The notes under the pieces were generated by a model. The model was not told the origin of the DNA and searched no databases. It worked only from the letters and a program-made list of their open reading frames with translations. Both the position numbers and the translations under genes were made by a program. This document shows, in pieces, positions 52,066 to 61,238 of a stretch of DNA of 64,000 nucleotides. The stretch is taken from contig CANQZG010000001.1 in assembly GCA_947628305.1 (NCBI GenBank), positions 310,001 to 374,000 on the forward strand. The letters run 5' to 3'. Within the stretch, counting starts at the first letter, position 1. Each line of letters opens with the position of its first letter. The DNA is from an uncultured Muribaculaceae bacterium (GTDB lineage Bacteria; Bacteroidota; Bacteroidia; Bacteroidales; Muribaculaceae).

Positions 52066-53940
52066 ATGATTCACAAACTGATTCCATTGCTGTTGCTAAC
52101 GCTCAGCACATTCACGGCACAAGCCTATGAACCGGACTGGGCCATTCCTAACGTAGATAAAATCGAAAAAACCGCCAATGATTCAATCAAAGAAAACGCC
52201 AACGACTCAATAGAGGGATATGCGACCGGTTATCTTGGCAATACAAGATTCCAAAAACGAAAAGAGTCATACCGTGATTACATGTTTGACAAGAAATTCT
52301 ATGCCGCACGGGATTTCTCTCAATCATTAGCGGCCGCAGCCAAGTCAAAAGAGAAATGGGGTTATATAGATGTATCGGGCAACTGGGTAATCCAGCCTAA
52401 GTTATACGACTGCGGTGATTTCCATGAAGGACTTGCATTTGCCAAACCTTCAAAGAAAGAAGGGTACGGGTTTATTGACCGAAGCGGACAATGGGTTATT
52501 AAACCGAAATTTCTTTGTGCAAAAGATTTTCACAATGGCGTTGCCTTAGCACAAAGCGAAGCCGGCCTATGGGGCATTATCGACAAAAACGGAAATTGGG
52601 TAATATCACCTCAATACGCCAGCATCTCCCCTTTTGACGGAGACTATTTCAAAGTAAAGACCTCACAAAATAAAATCGGGGTCATTGACCGGGATGGCAA
52701 ATGGATAATATCCCCTGATTTTTCAGAGATAGAATCATTTCACGAAGGATTCGCAGCAGCGAAATCATACGACAATGGCGAATGGGGATTCATAAACTAT
52801 ATCGGTCAATGGATTATAAATCCTCAATATGCCAAAGTGAGAAAATTCTCCCATGGCGCGGCGTTGGTCAGCAACGATTATTCCAGCGACAATTATCGCA
52901 ACTTCATAACATGCGACCCAAAATCAAAAGTGCGGGAAATAGATTCTTATCCTTTCTACGGTTCTAAAACTTTTGATTTTTCCGAAGGAATCCTTTTCGT
53001 AAACAAGTACGAAACTCGAATTGCATTCAATCGAAATAATATAGCATATAAAGCCGAAGCAAAGGGATACGGCATGTACGACATCCACGGAAAATGTCTT
53101 TTAAGCGGGACTAAAGCCTACTACAGGAAAGCTAAATCTTACACGGAAGAACTTTCCGCAAGCAAAGGTGGTTATATAACTTCGGCGCTTTATGACGGAA
53201 TTAAAAAAGCTGAACGCTTTAATGGCGGGTTGGCTCACATCGAGGAATACTCTAACAAAGGCTATATCAAGCACCCCTACTTCGACACATGGACATTTGA
53301 CGACTATCTGGAAAACACCATAGGCACATACTCCAATTTTGCAAAGTTCCGTGGCCTCACGGAGAATCCATACACCGTAGACGAGGAATCACACAACCGC
53401 CGGATTGAATCTTTACTCGATGAATGGGGCAAGAAGGGTGAATATGAAAAAACAGCCGCTTGGGAACAACGCGTGACGCCTGAAAACCGGGAGAAAAAAC
53501 TCGCAGAACTGAAACTCCTTGAAGAAAAGGACATCCAGGAGGAAATAGAGCAACTAAAAATCAAGAACCAACGCAGGGAATATCTGGAATCCAGACTGAA
53601 AAAGGAATATGAATCACTATTATCCGATGCCTGCAAAAGCTATGGCGACTGGATGGAGGCCAAGTTCCTTTGTCAGGGCTTCCAACTTCTTGATTATCAA
53701 GCCGACGCGGAACAATTCACTATATTGTCCGATAAAAACGGCATTCTTCTGCTTTCCGTCCCATTGAAAGACGCCCCAGGATTCAAGGAGAAATGGAACG
53801 CAATCCAAGTCGACAAGGAAACGCCAATGGCAGGCAATATCAAACGTCAGATAAGACTCCACATAGAGACCATCGGCGGCCGTCCTGTAATAACCGGCGC
53901 AAGCGTCGCCGGTTACCCGCTCGACATCGGCCTGAAATAA
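52066..53940 (+). CDS. WG-repeat secreted protein with coiled coil
   Basis: The 624-residue protein has a signal peptide (MIHKLIPLLLLTLSTFTAQA), then five WG-type repeats at about 95-275 (WGYIDVSGNWVIQPK, YGFIDRSGQWVIKPK, WGIIDKNGNWVISPQ, IGVIDRDGKWIISPD, WGFINYIGQWIINPQ), further degenerate repeats, a charged coiled coil (about 475-520) and a C-terminal domain (about 525-624). WG repeats are a beta-rich interaction module; function is unknown. ATG 52066 is preferred over an upstream in-frame ATG at 51973 since that one lies in the pckA terminator. It is somewhat more AT-rich than its neighbours. The large gene at 38771-41374 is a second WG-repeat protein. Confidence 0.8.
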   Translation: MIHKLIPLLLLTLSTFTAQAYEPDWAIPNVDKIEKTANDSIKENANDSIEGYATGYLGNTRFQKRKESYRDYMFDKKFYAARDFSQSLAAAAKSKEKWGYIDVSGNWVIQPKLYDCGDFHEGLAFAKPSKKEGYGFIDRSGQWVIKPKFLCAKDFHNGVALAQSEAGLWGIIDKNGNWVISPQYASISPFDGDYFKVKTSQNKIGVIDRDGKWIISPDFSEIESFHEGFAAAKSYDNGEWGFINYIGQWIINPQYAKVRKFSHGAALVSNDYSSDNYRNFITCDPKSKVREIDSYPFYGSKTFDFSEGILFVNKYETRIAFNRNNIAYKAEAKGYGMYDIHGKCLLSGTKAYYRKAKSYTEELSASKGGYITSALYDGIKKAERFNGGLAHIEEYSNKGYIKHPYFDTWTFDDYLENTIGTYSNFAKFRGLTENPYTVDEESHNRRIESLLDEWGKKGEYEKTAAWEQRVTPENREKKLAELKLLEEKDIQEEIEQLKIKNQRREYLESRLKKEYESLLSDACKSYGDWMEAKFLCQGFQLLDYQADAEQFTILSDKNGILLLSVPLKDAPGFKEKWNAIQVDKETPMAGNIKRQIRLHIETIGGRPVITGASVAGYPLDIGLK

Positions 53941-53945
53941 GACAA

Positions 53946-53970
53946 TAGTGACGCGCCAACGTGCGCGTCC
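53946..53970 (+). repeat. GTAG-type palindrome, left member of a doublet
   Basis: TAGT GACGCGC CAACGT GCGCGTC C: a slightly changed copy (the GTAG flank is degraded). Its partner is in the opposite orientation at 54205-54230, on the far side of the nested palindrome. Confidence 0.65.
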
Positions 53971-53985
53971 GGAACAGTGCCGTGT

Positions 53986-54186
53986 GATTGCGAAGCAATC
54001 GTTAAGAATAGCCGTGGGCCGAGCCGTCAGGCGAGACCCACGGTAAAAGCGCAGAACACCGATTTGAATCTGGAAGATTCGTTTTCATTATAAATGATTC
54101 TTTCAGAATCATTTGCTATGTCGTCATCTTCCCATGGATTTCACTCCGCTCAATCCATGGCTATCAAAAATGATTGCTTCACAATC
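53986..54186. repeat. 201-base nested palindromic element, copy 2
   Basis: Ends GATTGCGAAGCAATC (53986-54000) and GATTGCTTCACAATC (54172-54186). The right-hand hairpin reads CCATGGATT, loop, AATCCATGG (54132-54160) where copy 1 has CCGTGGGTT and AACCCACGG: two changes on one arm are matched by two on the other. The left hairpin CCGTGGG/CCCACGG and the central GAATCTGGAAGATTC-type hairpin are also kept. The conservation is of structure as much as of sequence. Confidence 0.8.
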
Positions 54187-54204
54187 AAGATGCCGACACT
54201 TTCA

Positions 54205-54230
54205 GGACGCGCACGTTGGCGCGTCCCTAC
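54205..54230 (-). repeat. GTAG-type palindrome, right member of a doublet
   Basis: Minus-strand GTAG GGACGCGC CAACGT GCGCGTCC, an exact copy of the consensus. With 53946-53970 it brackets the nested palindrome, giving repeats within a repeat. Confidence 0.75.
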
Positions 54231-54246
54231 GATTTAGCATTAAATT

Positions 54247-55446
54247 TCAATCCATCTCGAGGTTCTCGTTGAGGATTTCGTGCCAGGCAAGGCCGTTGGC
54301 CGCGAGCTGTTCAAGGAACGGGTCGGGGTCAAATTCCTCGACGTTATAGACACCGGCCTTACGCCATTTGCCAGTGAGGAACATCATCGCGCCCACCATC
54401 GCCGGAACTCCCGTCGTATAGCTGACAGCCTGCATGCCGGTCTCCTTGTAGGCCTCCTCATGAGAGCAGTTATTATATATATAATAGGTCATCTCACGCC
54501 CCTCCTTGTCAAGGCCCGAGATACGGCAACCGATTGAGGTCTGCCCGTGGTAATTCTCTCCAAGTTCCTGCGGATTGGGCAGCACAGCCTTCAGGAACTG
54601 CAACGGCACAATCTTTACGCCGTTATATTCCACCTCGTCTATACGCGCCATGCCAATGTTCTGAATCACGCGCAGATGCGTCAGGTACTCCTGACCGAAT
54701 GTCATCCAGAAACGCGCACGCTTAATTGTCGGGAAATTCTTAACCAGCGACTCCAGTTCCTCGTGATAGAGCAGATAACTCTCACGCGGGCCGACACCGG
54801 GATAGGTCAACGTGCGGTGATACTCCAACGGCTTGGTGACAATCCATTCGCCTTCACGGTAGTAACGACCGTTCTGCGTGATTTCGCGGATATTGATTTC
54901 GGGATTGAAATTGGTGGCGAAAGCCTTGCCATGGTCTCCGGCATTACAATCGACAATATCAAGAGTCTCCATCGCCGAGAAATGATGCTTGGCTGCGTAG
55001 GCAGTGAAAACGCCCGTCACACCCGGGTCAAAACCGCAACCGAGAATCGCGGTCAGGCCGGCCTTTTCAAATTTCTCACGATAGGCCCACTGCCAGGAAT
55101 ATTCAAAGTGAGCCTCGTCCTTTGGCTCATAGTTCGCCGTGTCAAGGTAATGGACCCCGCATATCAGGCACGCGTCCATGATTGTCAGGTCCTGGTAAGG
55201 CAACGCGACATTGATGACAAGGTCAGGTTTGTGACGGTTGAACAGTTCGACAAGCTGAGGGACACTATCAGCATCGACAGCATCGGTGACTATATTCGGT
55301 TTATTAAGCGATTTAGCAATTTTATCGCACTTGGACTTCGTTCGGGATGCAATCACTATTTCAGAGAACACCTCGGGATGTTGCGCACATTTGTAGGCGA
55401 CAACCGTGCCGACTCCACCGGCACCTATGATTATAACTTTAGCCAT
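54247..55446 (-). CDS. Saccharopine dehydrogenase-family protein (probable carboxynorspermidine dehydrogenase)
   Basis: The 399-residue protein has the Rossmann start AKVIIIGAGGVGTVVAYKC and the family's VINVALPYQDLTIMDACL and GCGFDPGVTG motifs. Its length and the C-terminal FDPDPFLEQLAANGLAWHE fit the bacterial carboxynorspermidine synthase/dehydrogenase branch, which condenses aspartate semialdehyde with a diamine in polyamine synthesis. That specific role is an inference; carboxynorspermidine decarboxylase is not nearby. ATG 55446 is chosen because the Rossmann motif follows directly and a promoter lies upstream. Confidence 0.8.
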   Translation of the reverse strand: MAKVIIIGAGGVGTVVAYKCAQHPEVFSEIVIASRTKSKCDKIAKSLNKPNIVTDAVDADSVPQLVELFNRHKPDLVINVALPYQDLTIMDACLICGVHYLDTANYEPKDEAHFEYSWQWAYREKFEKAGLTAILGCGFDPGVTGVFTAYAAKHHFSAMETLDIVDCNAGDHGKAFATNFNPEINIREITQNGRYYREGEWIVTKPLEYHRTLTYPGVGPRESYLLYHEELESLVKNFPTIKRARFWMTFGQEYLTHLRVIQNIGMARIDEVEYNGVKIVPLQFLKAVLPNPQELGENYHGQTSIGCRISGLDKEGREMTYYIYNNCSHEEAYKETGMQAVSYTTGVPAMVGAMMFLTGKWRKAGVYNVEEFDPDPFLEQLAANGLAWHEILNENLEMD

Positions 55447-55467
55447 TGTTCTAAAATTTTTATTGGG

Positions 55468-55499
55468 TAAAGTTACATCATTTTGTCTACATTGCAAAA
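55468..55499 (-). promoter_or_regulatory. Promoter of the saccharopine-dehydrogenase-family gene
   Basis: Minus-strand TTTTG (55499-55495), 19 bases, TAACTTTA (55475-55468): a promoter with one mismatch in the last base of the -7 box. The start at 55446 is 21 bases away. Confidence 0.6.
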
Positions 55500-55538
55500 T
55501 CGTCACAATAAATCGTCTCGGGATGCCGTTTTTGAATC

Positions 55539-56462
55539 ATGGCGAATGAGTTGATAACAATAGTGATACCCGTCTACAACCGTGCCGGAATCGTCGGGCG
55601 CACCTTGAAATCAATCGAGGCTCAAAGCGTGCGTCCACTGCGTGTCGTACTTGTCGACAACAATTCGACCGACAACACCATGCAAGTCCTGACCCGATGG
55701 GCCGAGACGGTCAAGGACGATGGAATCACCGTCACTGCATTGTCAGAGCCTAAACGGGGTGCGACCGTCGCCCGCAACCGTGGACTGGCGGAGGTAACGA
55801 CCCCCTGGGTAATGTTCTTCGACTCCGACGACGAAATGCTTCCCGACCATGTATCAGGCTATGTCAAGGCAATCAACGCCAACCCCGGCACCGACATATT
55901 CATGCGTGGCGTAAAAATCGTCAACCTCGATGGCAGCCAATCGGTAAAAAAGGCAAGGGGAGGCGACCCATTTTTCAACCATCTGTTTCATTCGACACTT
56001 GCGACACAACGGGGCATAGTGCGCACCGACATAGTGAAAGAAGCCGGGGGATGGAATGAAAGCATAAGCCGCTGGAACGACCTCGAATGGGGATTGAGAA
56101 TGATGCTTCATTCCCGCAAGACGGTGAACATCAAAGGCAAGCCATCGGTCAATATACATGCACAGGCGGAATCAATAACAGGCACCGACTTCAGCACATG
56201 CGCCGGCGCGTTGGAACACGCTCTTGATATCTGCGAAAAAGACGCATACAGAGCCGGACGCCATGACCTCACAAGATGGGTTGACGCCCGGCGGGCGATA
56301 CTTGCCGCGACCTATTCACGCGAAGGGGCGACCGCCGAGGCACAGAGACTCCTCAACACAATCGCGGGAAACAACCGCGCCCCAAGACGACTCAAACTAC
56401 TGTACCACCAAAACCGCATCATGGGACGCGGGACGGCAATACTCGCCCGCCTCCTCCTGTAA
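55539..56462 (+). CDS. Family 2 glycosyltransferase
   Basis: The 307-residue protein begins with the GT-A fold signature (ITIVIPVYNRAGIVGRTLKS) and continues with VLVDNNSTDNT, RGATVARNRGLAE and the metal-binding FFDSDDEMLPDH (D-x-D). The C-terminal part is helical, with no membrane segment. GT2 enzymes transfer a sugar from a nucleotide donor, here probably for a surface polysaccharide or glycolipid. Neither donor nor acceptor is visible. It is divergent from the previous gene and followed by a palindromic hairpin and repeats. Confidence 0.82.
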   Translation: MANELITIVIPVYNRAGIVGRTLKSIEAQSVRPLRVVLVDNNSTDNTMQVLTRWAETVKDDGITVTALSEPKRGATVARNRGLAEVTTPWVMFFDSDDEMLPDHVSGYVKAINANPGTDIFMRGVKIVNLDGSQSVKKARGGDPFFNHLFHSTLATQRGIVRTDIVKEAGGWNESISRWNDLEWGLRMMLHSRKTVNIKGKPSVNIHAQAESITGTDFSTCAGALEHALDICEKDAYRAGRHDLTRWVDARRAILAATYSREGATAEAQRLLNTIAGNNRAPRRLKLLYHQNRIMGRGTAILARLLL

Positions 56463-56484
56463 GGCGGAATTGAGACCTAACGAA

Positions 56485-56569
56485 TAGGGACGCACCAACG
56501 TACGCGTCCGCTATTGCAAATGATTGATAATCTAGTACTTTAGAGACGCGCACGTTGGCGCGTCCCTAC
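56485..56569. repeat. GTAG-type palindrome doublet
   Basis: The plus unit ATAG GGACGCAC CAACGT ACGCGTCC (56485-56510) has diverged, and the opposite unit GACGCGC ACGTTG GCGCGTCC CTAC (56545-56569) is close to consensus. Beyond it, ATTTCGCATCAAGTCTCA and TTGCAACAA resemble the flanks of the doublet at 8479-8622. Confidence 0.7.
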
Positions 56570-56659
56570 GATTTCGCATCAAGTCTCAATCTTGCAACAA
56601 CCCCATGCTGTCCAATTTGTTGAAAAACGCCCTACAGAACATACCAATGAAAATATTAC

Positions 56660-56683
56660 GGTCGTGGCATGCCACGGCCTTTT
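56660..56683. terminator. Terminator-like palindrome
   Basis: CGTGGCATGCCACG is a perfect 14-base palindrome (56663-56676), extended by GGT/GCC and followed by TTTT. It may terminate the GT2 gene nearly 200 bases upstream, or be another palindromic repeat. Confidence 0.45.
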
Positions 56684-56717
56684 AGGCGAGGATTGCTGTT
56701 TTTGTCATCAGGGGCAA

Positions 56718-56749
56718 TTTGCTAAAACAAGAAATTTTCGTTAAATTTG
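56718..56749 (+). promoter_or_regulatory. Promoter of parE
   Basis: TTTG (56718-56721), 20 bases, TAAATTTG (56742-56749) matches the consensus exactly. The start codon follows 21 bases later. Confidence 0.75.
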
Positions 56750-56770
56750 TAGCCTATAACACGTTATTTG

Positions 56771-58702
56771 ATGGACGAAGAACAGCAGACACCCATAGAC
56801 GAAATCTCACAGACACAACCAGTGGTGGAATACCGCGAGGAAGACATCATCACGCTTGACTGGAAAGAACATATACGCCGCCGCCCCGGCATGTATATCG
56901 GCAAGCTCGGCGACGGCTCCAACTTTGACGACGGCATATATGTCCTGCTCAAGGAGGTACTCGACAATGCCATAGACGAGTACATGATGGGGTTCGGCAA
57001 ACAAATCATCGTAAATGTAGACGAGAAGTCAGTGTCGGTATGCGACTACGGCCGCGGAATTCCATTGGGAAAACTCGTGGATGCGTCTTCCAAAATGAAC
57101 ACCGGCGGAAAATATGACTCCAAGGCATTCAAGAAGTCGGTCGGGCTGAACGGCGTGGGCATCAAGGCGGTGAACGCCCTGTCAACCTCGTTTGTGATTT
57201 CAAGCGTAAGGGACGGCCAGAAGAAAATCGTAAGATTCTCATGCGGGGAAATCATCGAGGAATCGCCGGTCATCGACACAGACGAGCCTAACGGCACAAT
57301 GGTCGAGTTCACTCCCGATGATTCCATTTTCCGCGACTACGCCTACAACGAGGAGTTCATCGTGCCGTTGCTGAAGAACTACACGTTCCTGAACACCGGC
57401 CTTGCGATTCTGTTCAACGGACGGCGTTTCCATTCTCGCAACGGCCTACTCGACCTCCTGCGCGAGAACATGACAACCGAACCGCTCTACCCGCCCATCC
57501 ATCTTAAAGGGGAGGACATCGAAATCGCCCTAACCCATGTCAACCAATACGGCGAGGAATATTACTCGTTTGTCAACGGACAGCACACGACCCAGGGTGG
57601 CACTCACCTGACAGCGTTCAAGGAGGCTGTCTCGCGCACAATCAAGGAGTGTTTCGGCAAACCGTTCGAATATTCCGACATCCGCAACGGCATGATTGCA
57701 GCAGTTTCAATCAAGGTCGAGGAACCCGTGTTTGAATCACAGACAAAAACCAAACTCGGCTCTCGCGACGTAGGCCCAAACGGCCCTACCGTAGCCAAGT
57801 TCATCGGTGACTTTGTCAAGAAAGACCTCGACAATTACCTCCACAAAGAACTGGACATAGCCGACATAATCCTAAAGAAGGTACAGGAGAGCGAACGCGA
57901 ACGCAAAGCCATGTCGGGCGTGGCAAAACTCGCCCGTGAAAAGGCGAAGAAAGTCAACCTGCACAACAAGAAGCTGCTCGACTGCCGTGTACACCTGTCC
58001 GACGCCAAAGGTGACGAAGGCAAAAAACTCGCCTCGTCGATTTTCATCACCGAGGGTGACTCGGCTGCCGGGTCGATAACAAAGATACGCGATGTCGAGA
58101 CACAGGCCGTATTCTCACTACGGGGAAAACCCAAGAACACATACGGTCTGACACAGAAAATCGTCTACGAGAACGATGAGTTCAACCTGCTCCAGGCCGC
58201 ACTCAACATAGAGGACGGCATTGACGGACTGCGGTACAACAATGTCATTATCGCGACCGATGCCGATGTCGACGGGATGCACATACGTCTGTTGTTGCTG
58301 ACATTCTTCCTGCAATTCTTTCCCGACCTTGTGAAGAAAGGCCACGTATATGTCCTGCAGACTCCACTTTTCCGCGTGCGCAACAAGAAGACCACCAAGC
58401 GCGGGCGAGGCGCATCGGCCAACGAAGAGACCTATTACTGTTACTCCGACGAGGAACGCATCGCCGCCATATCCAAGCTCGGCAGCAACGCCGAAATCAC
58501 CCGGTTCAAGGGTCTCGGCGAAATTTCACCAGAGGAGTTCCGCGGATTCATAGGCGAGAACATGCGTGCCGACCGTGTCGCCCTGCGCAAAGAGGACGCC
58601 GTGGCCGAGCTGCTTGAATTCTACATGGGCAAGAACACACCCGACCGCCAAAACTTCATCATTGAAAACCTCGTTGTCGAAGATGACTCCCAGATTTCCT
58701 GA
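56771..58702 (+). CDS. parE: DNA topoisomerase IV subunit B (ParE-type)
   Basis: ParE is the ATPase subunit of topoisomerase IV, which unlinks replicated chromosomes. The 643-residue product has the GHKL motifs [18 protein letters not shown] and [13 protein letters not shown], the transducer lysine region (QTKTKLGS), and the TOPRIM motifs [10 protein letters not shown] and DADVDGMHI. The [20 protein letters not shown] start is the ParE-like Bacteroidota form, unlike GyrB of the same group. ATG 56771 is preferred; an in-frame TTG at 56768 would add one residue. The ParC partner is not in this window. Its last 20 bases overlap coaD. Confidence 0.9.
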   Translation: MDEEQQTPIDEISQTQPVVEYREEDIITLDWKEHIRRRPGMYIGKLGDGSNFDDGIYVLLKEVLDNAIDEYMMGFGKQIIVNVDEKSVSVCDYGRGIPLGKLVDASSKMNTGGKYDSKAFKKSVGLNGVGIKAVNALSTSFVISSVRDGQKKIVRFSCGEIIEESPVIDTDEPNGTMVEFTPDDSIFRDYAYNEEFIVPLLKNYTFLNTGLAILFNGRRFHSRNGLLDLLRENMTTEPLYPPIHLKGEDIEIALTHVNQYGEEYYSFVNGQHTTQGGTHLTAFKEAVSRTIKECFGKPFEYSDIRNGMIAAVSIKVEEPVFESQTKTKLGSRDVGPNGPTVAKFIGDFVKKDLDNYLHKELDIADIILKKVQESERERKAMSGVAKLAREKAKKVNLHNKKLLDCRVHLSDAKGDEGKKLASSIFITEGDSAAGSITKIRDVETQAVFSLRGKPKNTYGLTQKIVYENDEFNLLQAALNIEDGIDGLRYNNVIIATDADVDGMHIRLLLLTFFLQFFPDLVKKGHVYVLQTPLFRVRNKKTTKRGRGASANEETYYCYSDEERIAAISKLGSNAEITRFKGLGEISPEEFRGFIGENMRADRVALRKEDAVAELLEFYMGKNTPDRQNFIIENLVVEDDSQIS

Positions 58703-59156
58703 TAGCGGCTCACAGGCAAGCCGTGTCGCACTGTTTCCCGGCTCATTCGACCCGTTCACAACGGGACATCAGTCGATTGTAGACCGCGCACTTCCATTAT
58801 TTGACCACATCGTCATCGCGATAGGTGTCAACATAGCCAAGGCCAATGACGACAGCATCCTGAGACGCGTCAAGGCAATATCCAAAATATACCATGGCGA
58901 CAGCCGCATAACCGTCACGACTTATTCAGGGTTGACCGTGGACGCATGCCGAGAAAATGGTGCAGGATTCATCCTGCGCGGTGTGCGCAATGTCGCCGAC
59001 TTTGAATATGAACGCAATATGGCCGACATCAACCGTCGCATCTCCGGCATAGAGACCGTCCTCCTCCCCACCCTCCCTGAACTTTCATGCGTCAGTTCGT
59101 CAATGGTGCGGGAACTCGACCGATTCGGCCATGACACATCAACATTCCTACCCTGA
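58683..59156 (+). CDS. coaD: Phosphopantetheine adenylyltransferase CoaD
   Basis: CoaD makes dephospho-CoA from phosphopantetheine and ATP. The 157-residue protein has the nucleotidyl-transferase motif [11 protein letters not shown] (19-29), the [16 protein letters not shown] segment and the end SSSMVREL (ISSTxxR-like). ATG 58683 lies inside the last codons of parE (20-base overlap) and is the only good start; it gives a tail of about 13 residues before the core strand. The parE-coaD-protease order is common in Bacteroidales. Confidence 0.92.
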   Translation: MTPRFPDSGSQASRVALFPGSFDPFTTGHQSIVDRALPLFDHIVIAIGVNIAKANDDSILRRVKAISKIYHGDSRITVTTYSGLTVDACRENGAGFILRGVRNVADFEYERNMADINRRISGIETVLLPTLPELSCVSSSMVRELDRFGHDTSTFLP

Positions 59157-59174
59157 TTCACGTTACCTATTTAT

Positions 59175-60764
59175 ATGAAAAAGATTATATTACCCATACT
59201 CCTCCTGGCCATCGCGTCCATAGCCGCCAACGCGCAAAACTTCACGCCCGAACAGAAACTACGATATTCCGAGCAGCTGATTGAGCGGTTTTATGTCGAC
59301 AAGGTGAACGCCGACTCAATCGTCGAGGAGGGCATCAAAGCGATGCTCAAGACTCTCGACCCGCATTCGGTCTACTCCACACCCGAGGAGACCAAGGAAC
59401 TGACCGAACCTCTGCAAGGGAACTTTTCGGGCATCGGTATCCAGTTCAACATGCTCAACGACACACTGTATGTCATACAGACCATTGCTGGAGGCCCGTC
59501 GGAACAGGTTGGCATCATCGCCGGCGACCGCATCATATCGGCCAACGACACATTGATTTCAGGAGCGAAGAAACAGAACAAGGATATACAGGCGGTTCTC
59601 CGTGGCCCTAAAGGCTCGGTGGTGAACGTCAAGGTCAAACGTGGCAGCAATCCTGAACTGATAGACTTCCGCATAGTGCGTGACGACATACCCATCTACA
59701 GCGTCGACGCCGCCTATATGGCCGACCCCACGACCGGATACATACGCATCTCCCGCTTCGCCGAGGACACCGCCAACGAAGTATTGAAAGCGATGTCGGA
59801 CCTGAAACGGCAGGGAATGAAAAACCTCATCATCGACCTCGAGTACAACGGAGGCGGCTACCTGCGTCCATCGGCCGACATAGCCAACATGTTCCTCGAC
59901 AAAGGGGACATGATAGTGTACACCGACGGCATCAACACCGAGCCGGCCTATTTCAAGGCCGACCGTAACGGCATATTCAAGGATGGACGCGTGGTCGTCA
60001 TGGTCAACCAGTATTCGGCCTCGGCAAGCGAAATCCTCTCAGGAGCGTTGCAGGACAATGACCGTGGCGCGGTAGTAGGCCGACGCACATTCGGCAAGGG
60101 TTTGGTGCAACGTCCGTTCCCGTTCCCCGACGGCTCGATGATAAGGCTTACCACCGCCCGATACCACACCCCGTCGGGACGCTGCATACAGAAACCCTAC
60201 GGCGATAACGAGGACGACTACAACCGCGACATGCTCACACGATATGAGCGCGGGGAATACAGCAACGCCGACAGCATCCACCTTGACAAGTCGCTGCTGT
60301 ACCACACACTCAAGTCCCGACGTCCCGTCTACGGCGGGGGTGGCATCATGCCGGACGTTTTCGTGCCGATTGACACAGCCTTTTACAGCGACTACTACCG
60401 CGACCTCACCGCAAAGGGCGCATTGAACCGCGCCGCCATCACCTACGTTGACAACAACCGCTCGACGCTCAAACGCCAATACCCCCGAATCGATGCGTTC
60501 ATCAAGGGATTTGAAGTACCGCAGTCTCTGATGCAGTCTGTCATAGACCTCGGCGAGAAAGAGGGGGTCAAGTTCAACGAGGAGCAATATGCCACCTCGG
60601 GCGAGTATATGCGCACGATTGTCAAGGCACTCGTGGCCCGCGACCTTTTCGACATGGGCGGCTACTACCGCATCGTCAACGATACCAACCCCGTCTACCG
60701 GGAAGCTCTGGAACTCGTCAACGACCCGACACGCTACCAAAAATTGCTAACCGGGCAAAATTGA
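59175..60764 (+). CDS. C-terminal processing peptidase, S41 family
   Basis: The 529-residue protein is a periplasmic S41 protease with a signal peptide (MKKIILPILLLAIASIAANA), a PDZ domain (about 95-165, QTIAGGPSEQVGIIAGDR) and the protease core with catalytic S283 (YSASASEIL) and K308 (GRRTFGKGLVQ), followed by a helical domain. CtpA/Prc enzymes cleave misfolded or precursor proteins near their C-termini. The start follows coaD by 18 bases, making a three-gene unit with parE. The substrate is unknown. Confidence 0.88.
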   Translation: MKKIILPILLLAIASIAANAQNFTPEQKLRYSEQLIERFYVDKVNADSIVEEGIKAMLKTLDPHSVYSTPEETKELTEPLQGNFSGIGIQFNMLNDTLYVIQTIAGGPSEQVGIIAGDRIISANDTLISGAKKQNKDIQAVLRGPKGSVVNVKVKRGSNPELIDFRIVRDDIPIYSVDAAYMADPTTGYIRISRFAEDTANEVLKAMSDLKRQGMKNLIIDLEYNGGGYLRPSADIANMFLDKGDMIVYTDGINTEPAYFKADRNGIFKDGRVVVMVNQYSASASEILSGALQDNDRGAVVGRRTFGKGLVQRPFPFPDGSMIRLTTARYHTPSGRCIQKPYGDNEDDYNRDMLTRYERGEYSNADSIHLDKSLLYHTLKSRRPVYGGGGIMPDVFVPIDTAFYSDYYRDLTAKGALNRAAITYVDNNRSTLKRQYPRIDAFIKGFEVPQSLMQSVIDLGEKEGVKFNEEQYATSGEYMRTIVKALVARDLFDMGGYYRIVNDTNPVYREALELVNDPTRYQKLLTGQN

Positions 60765-60780
60765 GTAATTCATGCGCCTA

Positions 60781-61051
60781 AGAGTATGTTTACGTTTAAC
60801 AGTCAGAAATTTTTATGCGGAGTCTTGAGATGATTTTGGCCATACAGCCGAGGGAGCGATGCGGGCATCGTGACCGAGGCAAAGGGGCAAAAGCGTCCAA
60901 GAGACCGCCCGAGGGACTCCTTGACGGCATCTTCCGGCCATTTCCGTGTCTCTCGTTCGTCATGTATCTCGATACACTCCTCACTCGTAGACACGGAACT
61001 GTCTCGAAACCTGCCTATAAAAATTTGACTGTTAAGCGCAAAACATACTCT
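60781..61051. mobile_element. Palindromic element C (REPIN/MITE-like)
   Basis: Terminal inverted repeats of about 35 bases (AGAGTATGTTTACGTTTAAC at the left, with its near complement ending GCGCAAAACATACTCT at the right). Modules: GGAG CGATGC GG GCATCG TGAC at 60853-60874 (plus) and GGAG TGTATC GA GATACA TGAC on the minus strand at 60959-60980. The 60 bases around the first module match the same module of element B closely. No gene. Confidence 0.78.
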
Positions 61052-61079
61052 AAAACATAATTAAATAACAGACATTTGA

Positions 61080-61117
61080 AAACGCCTTCAGGAAATTGAC
61101 ATCTCCAAGGCGTTTTT
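61080..61117. terminator. Terminator-like hairpin
   Basis: AAACGCCTT (61080-61088) and AAGGCGTTT (61107-61115), then further Ts. It follows element C and would stop transcription coming from the protease gene. Confidence 0.65.
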
Positions 61118-61127
61118 AATGTTATAA

Positions 61128-61159
61128 TTTGCATTTATTTTAAAAAACTCTTAATTTCG
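61128..61159 (+). promoter_or_regulatory. Promoter of the glycogen genes
   Basis: TTTG (61128-61131), 20 bases, TAATTTCG (61152-61159): one mismatch in the -7 box. The start at 61239 leaves a leader of about 70 bases. Confidence 0.55.
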
Positions 61160-61238
61160 TAGCAAAGAGTCAACATTTCTTTGTTCCCCTTAAAACGAAT
61201 ATTACTAACCTATAGCTCTAACCAATAAAAATCCTTAA

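Larger units (their letters stand above)
53941..54246. other. Intergenic nested repeats before the saccharopine-dehydrogenase-family gene
   Basis: All of this 306-base gap is repeat. A GTAG-type palindrome doublet (53946-53970 and 54205-54230) encloses the second copy of the nested palindrome (53986-54186). No gene was seen. Confidence 0.7.
56463..56770. other. Intergenic repeats before parE
   Basis: This gap contains another GTAG-type doublet (56485-56569), a terminator-like palindrome (56660-56683) and the parE promoter (56718-56749). No gene is evident. Confidence 0.65.
60765..61238. other. Intergenic region with palindromic element C
   Basis: The 474 bases hold element C (60781-61051), a terminator hairpin (61080-61117) and the promoter of the debranching enzyme gene (61128-61159). 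No gene was recognised; small frames inside element C are palindrome artefacts. Confidence 0.65.

Noticed and set aside
60815..61060. 81-codon frame inside palindromic element C
   Set aside because: It covers both inverted modules and terminal repeats, so its translation is dictated by the palindrome; no start signal and no family.
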